DNA of 64,000 bases, from positions 21,510,947-21,574,946 of the forward strand of contig OZ007581.1 of assembly GCA_963931925.1 (NCBI GenBank), read 5' to 3'. Below the pieces are notes generated by a model, which saw only the letters and a program-made list of their open reading frames with translations, was not told the origin of the DNA and searched no databases. The DNA is from Onchidella celtica (Eukaryota; Mollusca; Gastropoda; Systellommatophora; Onchidiidae). Made by a program: the position numbers and the translations under genes. Shown here piece by piece: positions 12,440 to 22,729 of this stretch (the first letter of the stretch is position 1; the number at the start of each line of letters is the position of its first letter).

Positions 12440-13065
12440 CAGGATAGTTAATTCGTTTCAGTATCGTTCTGCAAACGATAGGTGACAAAAGGCACCACTT
12501 CAGACAGACAGAATGTTTCGCTTCCCTTCCCCCCCCCCCCCCCCACAATCTACTATTTCACCTTTCTTGTCTTCACCAACAACGTGAGCGATTAGCGGGA
12601 TGTTGTTACGGGCGCGTGATAATATAGGCCATTGCTGAATAGTGAAAACAACTCAGTATTTTTATCTATTTAGCTTTGTAATTAGAATACGTGCCCCCAA
12701 GAACATTCGAGCCAATTAGGAAGTGGGGGAGGCAGTCAAGCGGTGTGTTCTGTTCTATAGCGAGTAGAAGAAATAGCTTTGATGGTTGATGTGTTTTCAG
12801 ATTGAATTGTTTAGGGGAAAGAAGTGATAACATCACGGGCTCATGTGTACGTGAAAAGGAGAAAGGGGTGGGGTGGGTGTGGGAGGGGTGCAAAATCAGT
12901 GACACAAAGCAAACTCAATAAGTACTTCCCCACCATCTCGTCTCCAAATCTAAAAAAGAACCTTCTGCACGACCTGCACAAAAGGAAGGCACCTGTAAAA
13001 TTTCACGCAAATCCGAGATGTGTGTGCGGCGGTAGGTTTTGTTAAAAGCAGGATTTCTTCAAATC
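12440..13065 (-). repeat. dispersed repeat family A, copy 2 (nearly complete)
   Basis: In minus orientation it contains the family core CGGATTTGCGTGAAATTT at about 12,996-13,013, then GGTTCTTTTTTAGATTTGGA, GGTGGGGAAGTA, and ACATGAGCCCGTGATG. Near the 3' end (12,463-12,481) there is a hairpin, ATCGTT/AACGAT, as in the other copies. Compared with the copy at 36.25-37.17 kb it has extra sequence, including a poly-C tract at 12,531-12,544. Confidence 0.65.
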
Positions 13066-13199
13066 ACTTGAGCGCGAAGTTTTGTTTAATTCTTTAATCC
13101 ATTAACAACATCCAAAACAGTTTTGTCTCAGTGCACCGTCAGCCGGTGTTTTCACACATTTGAACCACATACCCTTTAAGGTTTCTTTTGGCTTATAAT

Positions 13200-13720
13200 T
13201 ATAGCCTTATCATTTCTCCCCCTTTGCCTTTCTTGTCTCCGGCTACATCATACATGTGTCTTTCGTTTCTGTCCAGATTTGTTCCTGTCCCACCCTTTTC
13301 CTTTCTGTCTGTGCTGTCTTTTCCTATGCTTGAGCTGTTTTCGTCTGTTTGCCCTCTCCTCACCTCTCTTTCTTCTGTCTGTGATAACTGCATTTTATCC
13401 CCTGCTTGTGCTGTCCTCGTCTGTTTATCCTCACCCCCTTGCCCTCCAGCCTCCCTCCCCTTTCTTGACAGTGCTTTTATCCTCTGCTTCAGCTGTCTTC
13501 ATCTGTTTGATCCCACCCCTTTCCCTGTCCTCCACCTCTCTCCCTTGTGTCTGTGCTAGCTGCCTTTTATCCTCCACGTGTACTGTCCTCATGTTTTCTT
13601 CCTGCCCCACCCCCTCCCCACCACCCCTATCCTCTCTGCCGCTGCTCTCTTTACCTGTGCTAGCTGCCTTTTATCCTCAAATTGGGCTGTCTTCATGTTT
13701 GTCTACACTCACCTCTTAGT
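13200..13720. repeat. pyrimidine-rich degenerate minisatellite, ~90-bp period
   Basis: About five imperfect units. Each carries TTTTATCCTC near its start, GCTGTC(T/C)TC about 20 bp later and a CTGTGCTAGCTGC-like end; unit starts are near 13,391, 13,476, 13,566 and 13,668. The strand is over 75% C+T. The 123- and 146-codon ORFs are repeat artefacts. Confidence 0.7.
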
Positions 13721-13779
13721 CTATGGGCTACCAGAACCCCCACCCCCTGGGGATTTTTGCTCACTATGATTTTCTGAAA

Positions 13780-13784
13780 GAGCA
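13780..13784. repeat. target-site duplication GAGCA (left of solo LTR)
   Basis: Identical to 15,022-15,026. Confidence 0.9.
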
Positions 13785-15021
13785 TGTCACAAATCCCAGA
13801 CTGGGAGATGTAATAGTTTATGACAGGACAACAATCACGAACAACAAGTTTAACACTTAACAGAACAATCCATCAGACTCACACATTTATTAAACATAAT
13901 TATACAGATAATAGCGCAATTACATACATTATATTATTGAAAGTAACTGCCGTACAACGGCCTTATTCTCACACACACTCTCCCTCGGATCCACAACCCG
14001 GTAGTTACTCCTAAAGGCACTTCGGCCTCAGCCTCTCCCCTCAGGGTCTTAATAGCACATTAATAATTCACTGGCACCGCAGTCTCTCAATATCACCTTC
14101 CTATTGTCATACACCTTAGCATTCCCCTAGCACCTCAGCAGGGCAACAACACATTATCATTTCAATAGCCCCTCAACATGGCAATAGTACATTATTAGTT
14201 CACTAGCCCATCAACATGGCAATAGTACATTATCACATTCACGCTCATATCTACGTCCCTGTCCGTGGCCTGACTGCCACGACTGTATGTGCCTCTACTG
14301 TCCTGCACTGACAGCCTCACTTCTAACCTATGTGTGGCCTCCGGCCCTATGCTGGCCTATCCCCTGTGCTCATCGAGGTGGCTCTGCGGCCCGTCCCCGA
14401 CACCTACAAGAATAACATTACATTGGTATAATGCCATACCATTTCTATTCACTCCACCTCTCCTTACAACCCATGAAGCGTACACACAATAGTTCACATT
14501 TCATTCACCACACATCTTACGGTAACACACCTCCATCGGAGTACACACTACTCACTCGCGCTACAAATCCATGAACTCACTTTCATCTATCGCTCATGGC
14601 GCACATTGCTATATCCAATATCAAGGACTTCCACATTCCTCACATATACTTATTTACATCATGGTAATAGACGAATATAATATAATACATCAATCATAAT
14701 TATCAATCAACGTTCTACCTACCAGTCATCACTGGAAAAACTCTCTCACTGGTCTCTCGACTGCTCCCCTTATGTTCGCCCGCTGGGCTGTTACTAGCGT
14801 CCGTTCAGTAGGACCTTCTAACTTGCAGTGATAGTAATACAGCGCTTTCGCCTCATTCAGACCCCCACCACTCATAACATGCACGCTTTCCTTACTTGTC
14901 TTCGTGCGTTAATTTTACTCTCTTCCTTTCACGTCTTTCCCCACTTGTCTGCCGTGAGCCCTTCTTACTCTACACCCGCTCTGTAGCAATCCCCTTAATT
15001 GCACTCACTCCACTCGTGACA
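13785..15021 (-). mobile_element. solo LTR, copy 1 (1,237 bp)
   Basis: In minus orientation it begins TGTCACGAGTGGAGTGAG and ends GGGATTTGTGACA, so the termini are TG...CA within a TGTCAC/GTGACA inverted repeat. Flanking bases GAGCA are duplicated exactly. The second copy at 31,044-32,270 has the same termini and a long, clearly homologous interior. An AATAAA lies ~105 bp from the 3' end. The interior carries about two copies of a 38-bp subrepeat (around 14,155-14,240). There is no internal region, PBS or gag-pol nearby. Five-base duplications suit Ty3/gypsy- or BEL-type elements; the family cannot be decided from an LTR alone. The short ORF at 14,289-14,492 lies within it. Confidence 0.95.
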
Positions 15022-15026
15022 GAGCA

Positions 15027-15951
15027 CACTTAGGACTACCCACAAAAAAAAGTCCCCCTCCCACTATCTGACCCTCTCTTCAACATCTTTCTCCTCTAGA
15101 GTGTCCCCTCCCCAAAACCATTAATTTCTCTTCTCGTCCACTTTTTTACGTCCTACCCTCTTTTCTTGGATTTCCCCCCGCCCCATATCCTTGTCTTCTA
15201 CGTCACATTTTTTCAGTCTTTGATAATGATCTCCGGTCTTGTATCTCATTTCACTTTCCATGTTTCTCACCAGAAGAGAGGTAAAGCAGAATCAGGTTTG
15301 AACAGTCAGGAAATTTTCACATGAGTATGTAATTATGGCTTGAAACTGCATTGTATTGAATTTGTTTTCACACTGCGTTGTTTGAATGTGCCAATTTCCC
15401 CATCATGAGGGGACCGTGGCATTGTGTACACTAAGTAAGCTTTAGCTGAGCGCTGACAACAACTCAGTGTTTTATCTTTTCCGCTTTGTAATTAGACTTC
15501 GCTCCCATAATAACAACCAAATTTGCATAAATTATATACCACAGATAAAAAATGTGAGATCTTCTCCCTTCAGTGGAGAAATGGGAGAGGGAAATTGAAC
15601 TTAACACTTTCATGAATCGCCTTACAGATGTCTGCCAAATGCACTCTTATTAAAATAATTTGACTTCTCATACAATGTGGAGAAAAGAAAAGGTTTTTAT
15701 GCATCGTCTATCGAAGCTACTGAACAGCTCAGCAGCGTAACAACTAACATTTTCTGAGACTTTGTTGTCGTACTTTTAAACAAAATGTTGTGGCTTTGGA
15801 GTCCAAGTGCCGCTCCAATTTTGCTGATTCAGCAACCCGCATTCAATTGTCGGAACAGACGCGTCAGACTAACAAGTTCTCACGCCCATGCTATAGTAGT
15901 ATCAATATTATAAGAGCGAGTTGCAAAACTTACGCCAAGACCTCCGAGACA
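15027..15951. other. unassigned stretch with a small repeat remnant
   Basis: C/T-rich at first, then AT-rich. Around 15,465-15,510 'CTTTGTAATTAGA' and 'ACAACTCAGT' resemble positions 12,640-12,690 inside the family A copy, so a small related fragment may lie here. Nothing else seen. Confidence 0.45.
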
Positions 15952-16052
15952 ACAGACCCTTTTCATTTACCGTCCTCCATATCACGTGATTTGCAAACAA
16001 AATGGCGGCGTGACCCACTTGTAGTGCGGAAGCGGTGGGCAACAGTCGAACG

Positions 16053-16220
16053 ATGCCATCCTCTTGCTGGGCACCCAACTGTACAAACCCGTTACGTGCT
16101 GGTTCTTGCATAAAAGTGCATCTTTGCTTAGACTGTGCACATATTCAGGTGCCATCACTAAGGCAATTGGAGGTTTTTGCCCTACACGGTGCTTTTCAAA
16201 GCCGTGCGGCTCATAGATAA
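16053..16220 (+). pseudogene. degenerate THAP-domain start
   Basis: The ORF begins MPSSCWAPNCTN and has IKVH about 20 residues on. This is the C-x(4)-C and 'H' spacing of the N-terminus of a THAP zinc finger (C2CH). After residue ~25 the reading frame loses any THAP resemblance and stops at 56 codons. It lies 270 bp upstream of a better THAP exon at 16,325 and may be a decayed tandem relative of it. Confidence 0.5.
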
Positions 16221-16324
16221 ATAATATACATAGATAGGACATAGACGCTTCGGGCTGTGTCGGTTTCTCCGGAAATTTCCGAGAATGCGCCATCTTGGCA
16301 TTACTGTAGATCCCGATTAACGTG

Positions 16325-16455
16325 ATGGCGACCAGAAGGGTTCGTTATTGCTCTTATATTAATTGTAGCTCTAACTCCAAGACTTCAACTGATCCTAGTA
16401 CTGGAGCAAGCCTGAAATTCCATAACTATCCAAATCCAGAAAAAGACAGAGAGAG
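16325..16455 (+). CDS. THAP zinc-finger first exon (partial gene)
   Basis: ATG opens MATRRVRYCSYINCSS, with C9 and C14. Residues 30-34 are SLKFH, then YPNPEKDRER. This matches the first half of the THAP C2CH DNA-binding domain: C-x(4)-C, then the aromatic-His block and the 'P...R' block that precede the conserved Trp. The exon ends at 16,455 and is followed immediately by GTAAGTAG, a strong splice donor (phase 2); reading through would stop at once. THAP domains occur in P-element/THAP9 transposases and in domesticated animal regulators. I did not find the second exon (Trp and C-x2-H), so product identity is open. A P-type transposon is favoured by the inverted termini around it. Confidence 0.65.
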
Positions 16456-16663
16456 GTAAGTAGACTATGTTATTTATAATACATTACTAGTGTTCAAAGA
16501 ACGGGTTGCAAACAACACGCACAATCAGCACACAGATTATGTAGATCTAGGAAGAAAACAACTCACAACTGGCACAGCAACACCCGCATGGCCCGTACCG
16601 TGCATAAGGCAGACGGCACAGAAACTCATGCCTTCAAACTTTGAAACGCAACCGGAAGTTTAA

Positions 16664-16914
16664 AGTCGAAACAAAATAAAGGCAGGAGGGAGGCAACCAT
16701 TGTTGAGGAGAAAGCATTATTCGATGACACACACACTCTCTCTCTCTTACAATAAAAGTAGTAATCTGCAGTCCTGCTTCAGAACTCATGCACGCCAGGA
16801 CACTGCGCACCAAGCTTGATATGGTTATTTTTTATGACATGCACGGTACTAAAGTCGAAACAAAACAAAGGCAGGAGGGAGGCCATCATTGTTGAGGAGA
16901 AAGCATTATTCAAT
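16664..16914 (+). repeat. 64-bp direct duplication, spaced 187 bp
   Basis: AAAGTCGAAACAAAATAAAG... at ~16,662-16,725 recurs at ~16,850-16,913 with only a few differences, including the shared tail GAGGAGAAAGCATTATTC. Confidence 0.85.
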
Positions 16915-17084
16915 GTTTTTAGGCCTATTTTCATTTATTACAAAATTACGATACTTCGCTTTCATGTCAAAGGAATAGACATAGTAGCAAAAAGAACCAT
17001 CTTTCACATGTAATTTTTTTAGGTCTGGGCATTCCTTCCTCGCAGCAGTGAATTTTTTTTCCTTGCTGTTTTTTTTATATAGAC

Positions 17085-17605
17085 TAGCTGAGTTGCCCGG
17101 CCCTGCCCGGGATAAATCTATTTATTAGTTTCAGTTCTGGGTGATTATTATGGACCTGCTTCATTTTGCCTGTTCCTTTAGCTTTATTTTATTTTTATTT
17201 GTTTTTAGATACGTTTTACTGTTCTCCCTTTGCGCGTTGACATCCTGGGCATCCCGTCAGCATCCGTCAAATGGCAATGATTTGCGCAAGGGTTAGTTTG
17301 TTTGTTAGTGAACATATCGCAAGAAATGATGACGTCATGTGTAGGCGGAAGTGGGCTATTATTAGAAACATACATCAATATCTTATTGTTCGTAAATTTC
17401 GGATCAAACGCTCTCGTGAATTTAGTCTTTAATTATAACCGCATTTACCGATTAACTCAGAAATAACAAACGGTTTTGTTTGTGTATAGCGATAGGAACA
17501 ATGTTCGCTATCCCATAATTCTTTGTGTCAAATTTCAGGTCGGTGCGTTGTGTAGTTTCCGAGTCCATAGGACTATTAGGGGTTTTGTTGTAGCTTTATT
17601 ATATA
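17085..17605 (+). repeat. dispersed repeat family B, copy 2 (long)
   Basis: Begins TATATAGACTAGCTGAGTTG with GCCCGGGATAAATCTATTTA and ends with TTATTATATAGATAAATCTAG. The opening matches 11,628-11,775. Direct TATATAGA copies occur at both ends. No ORF. I cannot name the family. Confidence 0.65.
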
Positions 17606-18159
17606 GATAAATCTAGTGCGATTGAACACTCGCTGACACTGTCACTGTCAGTATTAGCAATCACAGAGATCGGTGACTCTTTTTTTTTTCACTCGATTGT
17701 GGTTACAAGAGAATTTGAAACACAATTCAGTGCGTTTGGGGTGTTTGGTTTCATTCCCAAACATAAATGTCACTGGTTTGCAAGGCTTTGAAGATCATCA
17801 ATATCAGTTTAAACAGAGCTGGTGTCCATGAGTGTTTGACTAGGACTAGCCTAGGCCTGGCTAGGCTAGGAGTCCAGGCTTTGTATCATCAGTGCTCGAG
17901 TTTTCGCCTGCCTATATTAATGCATAAAAACACGATGTCCAAACACTGCATACCGTAAGCAAACTCATAGATCGCCTATGCCATAGACTAGCATACAGTG
18001 TTTCCAAGATGGTGGAAGGCTAGCAGTAGACGAATTTGAAGTCACGCTAGAACGATGTTTCGTGACGTCACACAATGGGAATGTCCCGTCTGGTTTATCC
18101 CTAGTCTGTGGTGCGGCTCCCCGCAAACAAACGTAACGCGGAAGTGAAAAGGGTCTATA

Positions 18160-18869
18160 CCTGGTTGTTGAATTTTACTCAGAAAATTATGTACATGAAG
18201 TAAAGCAGAAACATTTAAGGATAGCCATAGCAAAGATAAGATTGGGCTCTCACAACTTTATGGTGGAGAGGGGAAGGTGGCAGGGGCCTAAACTGGAGTA
18301 CATGTTATGAGATTGTGTGAGACCTGTAATGAATTGGAGGACGAATTTCACGTGTTACTAACTTGCAAAAAATTCAAAGATATAAGGAAACAGTTTTTAC
18401 CGTCTTGTTAGACCAAGCATGTTTAAGCTCATAAATTTTATGTCGTCGATGCACGATAGAAAACTACATTCGTTTGCACTGTTTTGCCATAAAGTTCTAA
18501 ACGAATACAACAATGTCGCTTTGTGACTTCTCCTGGCGAAGTCGGAAAAACTGAATTCATCTGCGTGTGAAAAAATAAATTACAGTGATATCTTCAATTG
18601 TAGTAAATTCACAACAGATAAAGGTGAGGAAAGATCGGTTGTGGGGGGGGGGGGGTGTAAGGATTGAAAAATGATGACTGTTACTGGCAATTACAAGTTG
18701 TATTTTATAGTTGTATACTATAGTAAGTAAGTACGTGTATAAGAGAGTGAATGAACGTGCATTTTGTCTATTTGTTTGTTTGTTTTTAATGTTTTGAAAG
18801 ATTGATTACATGATCTGTGTATTTTGAATTGGCCGCCAGGCCTACAATAAACTGAACTTGAACTTGAAA
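18160..18869 (+). pseudogene. 5'-truncated LINE 3' end, family C copy 1 (zinc-knuckle tail)
   Basis: With one stop and small shifts the plus strand reads IRLGSHNFMVERGRW, then LCETCNELEDEFHVLLTC, then KFKDIRKQF and later FMSSMHDRKLHSFALF. The C-x2-C-x(8)-H-x(4)-C cluster is typical of the tail of some non-LTR retrotransposon reverse transcriptases in invertebrates. A ~300-bp 3' UTR follows, with a poly-G run at 18,643-18,655. It ends in AATAAACTGAACTTGAACTTGAA, a short CTTGAA microsatellite-type tail. The reverse copy at 35.97-37.62 kb aligns throughout. Clade not assigned. Confidence 0.8.
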
Positions 18870-19214
18870 TCGTTTCTCTGGGGAATAACGTGCCCATGAT
18901 TATTTCGAAACTTTGCATGTGCCCTTGAAACAGTTTGTCTAAGTTACATGACTTCTTTCCAGTGTAATCCGTTGAGTTCGGAGTTTTTTGTTTTGTTTTG
19001 TCTCTATAATGTACATTAAACTCTCTACACGTATTTGAAGTTTTACAAAAAGGTGGTGCCACAATAGTAGAGTCACACAGGATGCTTTTTCTATAAGAAC
19101 TGTGCACATTGTAGTAAAGGCACTAAAGCTTGGACGTGAATAGAGTACTTCAAAATATACAAAATGTGATATAAAACCACTTTGAGAGATCTCCAATAAC
19201 GAGACAGGAACTAT
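18870..19214. other. unassigned stretch
   Basis: No recognisable feature; short ORFs on the minus strand only. Confidence 0.4.
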
Positions 19215-19535
19215 TGGAAATAGAAATTGACAATTTTTTTTTTTTTGGCATCCGTAATACCACAGTCAAGAAAAGGAAGCTCAGATGGTATGGGCATGTG
19301 ACAAGATCAGATGGGCTCTCTAAGACCATGCTACAAGGAACAGTGCAGGGGAAGAGAAGACGAGGCAGACCGAGGAAGAAATGGGCAGATAACATTGCGG
19401 AATGGACCAAGATGAGCTTTCCTGCAACCCAGACACTTGCCCACAACCGTCACAAATGGAGACAGCTGGTGCAACGTTCATCACTGCAGCGCCCCTACGA
19501 CCCCGGCGGGTTATGGGACCAGTGACCAGTGACCA
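19215..19535 (+). pseudogene. LINE 3'-terminal fragment (C-terminus of an endonuclease-RT)
   Basis: The open frame starting near 19,214 reads RKLRWYGHVTRSDGLSK, then GKRRRGRPRKKWADNIAEWT, a HNRHKWRQLVQRSS block and RPYDPGGLWDQ. These are standard C-terminal blocks of RTE/CR1-like endonuclease-reverse transcriptases in marine invertebrates and fish. Everything upstream is missing; the fragment starts directly at a T12 run. It is not from the same family as the LINEs at 24-28 kb or 48.8-52.4 kb. Confidence 0.85.
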
Positions 19536-20524
19536 ATACAGGTACACCGCTAAGCGTATACACTGCACAACATTGCGCAGAAGCACCAAAACATCGTCGA
19601 GATGTTTGGTGTGGAATGAAAGGTTCCGTCTATTTCAAAAACCATACTGTGTGAACAATCTTAATCTTAAAGTAACCTCAGTCTTTTAGTTAAAGAAAAC
19701 TATGGGATGGCAGCAGGTTTTGAGACTTGGCTAAAATGTAGGAAAAAAACGTAGGTCACAAAGCCACACCCGTTAAAAACAATAACAACAAAAAAAGTAT
19801 AAAGTGAAGTCCGAATTGTGTTTTCATTTCTTTTGGAATTTATTGCACAGTTTTGCATTGACTGTTTCTAATGCTCGGCTTTATATGACTAACAAATTTT
19901 TCTTTTCGGCTACAAGAGTTTGTTTATAAAATATGGTACGGCAGCATTCAAATCGGGATCTCTGCATAATTAGGTACCTGCCTTGTAAAAATGCAAAGTT
20001 ACATTATTAGGACGAGTGGGTCTTAGGCTAATGATGTCTTTATCAAGGCATTATTTAATTTTGTTTCAAATGTACACCCCTTCCCCGTTTCCCAATATGA
20101 ACAGTTTCATCGTATAACAATAACCTAAAAGTTGCTACTTCCATTTCCAGACCCTTTGAAATGATTAAGAAATGGAACCGCTTTGAAATAAGGACATTCC
20201 CTGACCTTGCCAGCACTTTTCAAACCTTGTCTTCAGTCTGTAGACTGTAGAGCTTAGCACTATTAGGTTTCGTTCTGCATCTCGTGGGCTTAACTCTCGA
20301 TAATCTTTCAATCAAGAATTTATACACCGCTATGTCATATTACTGAATTACTTTATTAGCGTAAACCTTAACTTCCTACATTTAGAATTATACTATACAA
20401 AGGTCATTTAGCACGAGCTGGAAAATTGTCCATACAAATACAAAAACCGCCGACATAGTGTATCAGCTGCATGGGGTAAAAGGGGCCAAAATGGTCCACT
20501 CATGGGAACAAAATTCTACATGGA
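19536..20524. other. unassigned AT-rich stretch
   Basis: No coding, repeat or structural signature recognised. Confidence 0.45.
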
Positions 20525-21325
20525 TTATTAGAAAACTAAACATGTCTAGCATATGAAATGAGGTGATAGCAATCGGAATCGAATAGCTTTTTAGAAAGAA
20601 AGCGGGCCTAAAAGACTGTATCTACTCAGTTATGCAGCTTTTGTTCTTTGCATACACCACAATCCATGATTAGATGTGATTTTTGTTGTATTAAATGAGC
20701 ACGTATAAGTTATGCTATCGCTCCCTGCTGAGCTATGATTTTGAAATAGCACCAAACAACAGTAGACTTCAGTACAACCGCACTGATCACAACGCACGTT
20801 AACAAATAACGAAACACAATTGAATACACTGTGTGTTCAACTAACACTAACAGGTCTTAATGATGTAGTTGTCGGGCCATTTCTATGTGAGACAGGGCTG
20901 CAGACATTTTGCCACATTGGCTTTTAGAAAGCGAAATATATCTGGATTATGAAATGAAGTGATAGTAATCGTGATGAAGTCCCTTTGTAAGAAAAAAAAA
21001 AGGGGTCTAAAAGGCCCTGCCCTATTTACTCAGTTGTGCAGCTTTTGCTCTTTGCATACACAACAATCCATGATTAAATGTGATTTTGTTGGATTAAATG
21101 AGCCCATATAAGATATGCAATCGACCAGTGCTGAGTAATGATTTTGAAAATGCATTAAATAACATGGGGTCCAGTAGGACCACACTGACAAACACACACG
21201 ATGACAAATAAACGAAACAATTGAACACATTTTGATATTCAACTAACCGGCCTTTATGATATGGTTGTCGGACTATTTCTATGTGAGACAGCGCTGAGGA
21301 CATTTTGTCACATAGGTTTTTAGAA
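20525..21325 (+). repeat. tandem duplication, two ~396-bp units
   Basis: Unit 1 is about 20,528-20,922 and unit 2 about 20,923-21,320; a third unit start (TTAGAAAGCTAAAAATGTC) follows at 21,321. Shared landmarks in order: ATATGAAATGA(A)GTGATAG, AAAGGCCT/TCTAAAAG, CAGCTTTTG.TCTTTGCATAC, AATCCATGATTA, ATGATTTTGAAA, TATGTGAGACAG.GCTG. Identity is roughly three quarters, so the duplication is old. It may be the edge of a satellite. Confidence 0.88.
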
Positions 21326-22729
21326 AGCTAAAAATGTCTTTCCCCCGTGAGTGGACCTCTTTTGGTTTGTCCGTGATGAAATCTTCGAAATATTTTGAGA
21401 CGATAGTTTTTCAATGTTTGACTTCTAATATGCTGGGAAGAATTTTGCAATTAAATTTTGAAATTTCTCAGCACTTTTTCAACATTGTTTTCACAGCTTC
21501 AGGATATAGTGCCTGGTCCATCCCAGTGTCTCATACACCATTAAACCAAATTCTTTGCTTATTGTGTCTGCGGAAAGCGTAAATCAGTGTTTATAGATAC
21601 ACACTGGCTTCCACACTTTTTGTTTTCATTTCAACAAAAACCACATAAGAGAGAGGCGGCACCTCAAATCCTTTTGCTTCAAAGTATCGATTTCAAAGTG
21701 ACCATTTAGGAGAAGTGGGGGTCATGAAAAACGAGCTGCCATGAGAGACTGAAAACACTACCTCTCCACAGCTGCCAAGCCCACGGAACAACCGAAGTGT
21801 GGTTTGGATACTTTTGTCTGCTTCGCTGCCATACACACGTGACATGTTTTCAGCTTTTCGCCATTCCCATCATGTACAAAGTTGCCAAAAATTCATCATG
21901 TCGCGTTAGGCTATTATTATACCATATATTTTGATACTGCTATTTGAAATTTGATCATTTAGCTCATTAAAATTCAAGTTGGGTGTGTCTCCGTGGCAAC
22001 AAAAGGGCTTTATCTGATTCTTCTTTTCTTTTTTTTTTTTTTACCTGTTGCTAATTTCAGTGGTATTGGTTAAAATCAACTGTGGTTAAGAGTTATGAAA
22101 GTCACCTCGAGGTGCCACCACTGTGATTTTTTTTGTCTTGGCAATTCGTAATGCATGATCGGTATTTCCCGAAAGCACCGCAGCATTTCGGAAAAACAAA
22201 GAGGTATGGCAGACCGAAGTGGCAAAGAGATATATATACAATTTTTGCGAACGTTGACCGTTGATAACTTCCAAAAGCTACCGATCTGAGACTGCTGTTA
22301 TATATATCTGTAATCTACTGACCACGGTCTATCGTTTGTACTGGTATCAATTTGCCCCTATGAGCGGACCTCTCAAGATGTGCCAGCTGATAGGCTAAAA
22401 AACACGTCGCTTAGCTCGATATTCAGTGACGAATGGGTATCGATCTTGCTTGATGACGTAGCTCAGAGGTCAATAAATATCAAGTGTAATTTTAGTTTTG
22501 CACACTTTCATGGGGGTAAAATTTAAAGTTTGATCAAGTCACAGCACGGGTATTTCGGCACAACTCAGAAAATATTGAAGAGTTCATTCCAGGTCAACTA
22601 GAAAGATTGATATTGTGTTATTCATACAGCATTGCATCGAAATTATCAGATGGGATTGGTTGTTGAAAGACACCACAAAAACACCCAGCACAAATCATCC
22701 AATTATATCTCATGGTAGAGGAAGAACAA
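21326..22729. other. unassigned stretch
   Basis: Short ORFs only, including an 82-codon plus-strand ORF at 21,334-21,582 without motif. Poly-T at 22,024-22,042. Confidence 0.45.

Larger units (their letters stand above)
15952..18157 (+). mobile_element. candidate P/THAP-type DNA transposon remnant
   Basis: The left edge reads AGACCCTTTTCATTTACC and the right edge, on the other strand, AGACCCTTTTCACTTCCGCG; both are followed by a CAAAC-like patch (GTTTGTTTGC). These look like short terminal inverted repeats. Inside lie two ATG-initiated THAP-domain beginnings (16,053 and 16,325). A family B repeat at 17,085-17,605 and a ~64-bp direct duplication are nested within. I found no transposase catalytic core and no clear 8-bp duplication at the ends, so the boundaries are provisional. 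Confidence 0.45.

Noticed and set aside
13188-13719. 123- and 146-codon ORFs rich in Leu, Ser, Pro and Cys
   Set aside because: They follow the C+T-rich minisatellite and resemble no protein.
14289-14492. Cys/Ser/Pro-rich ORF shared with 31,471-31,761
   Set aside because: Both lie inside the LTR copies, and the sharing reflects LTR homology, not gene conservation.
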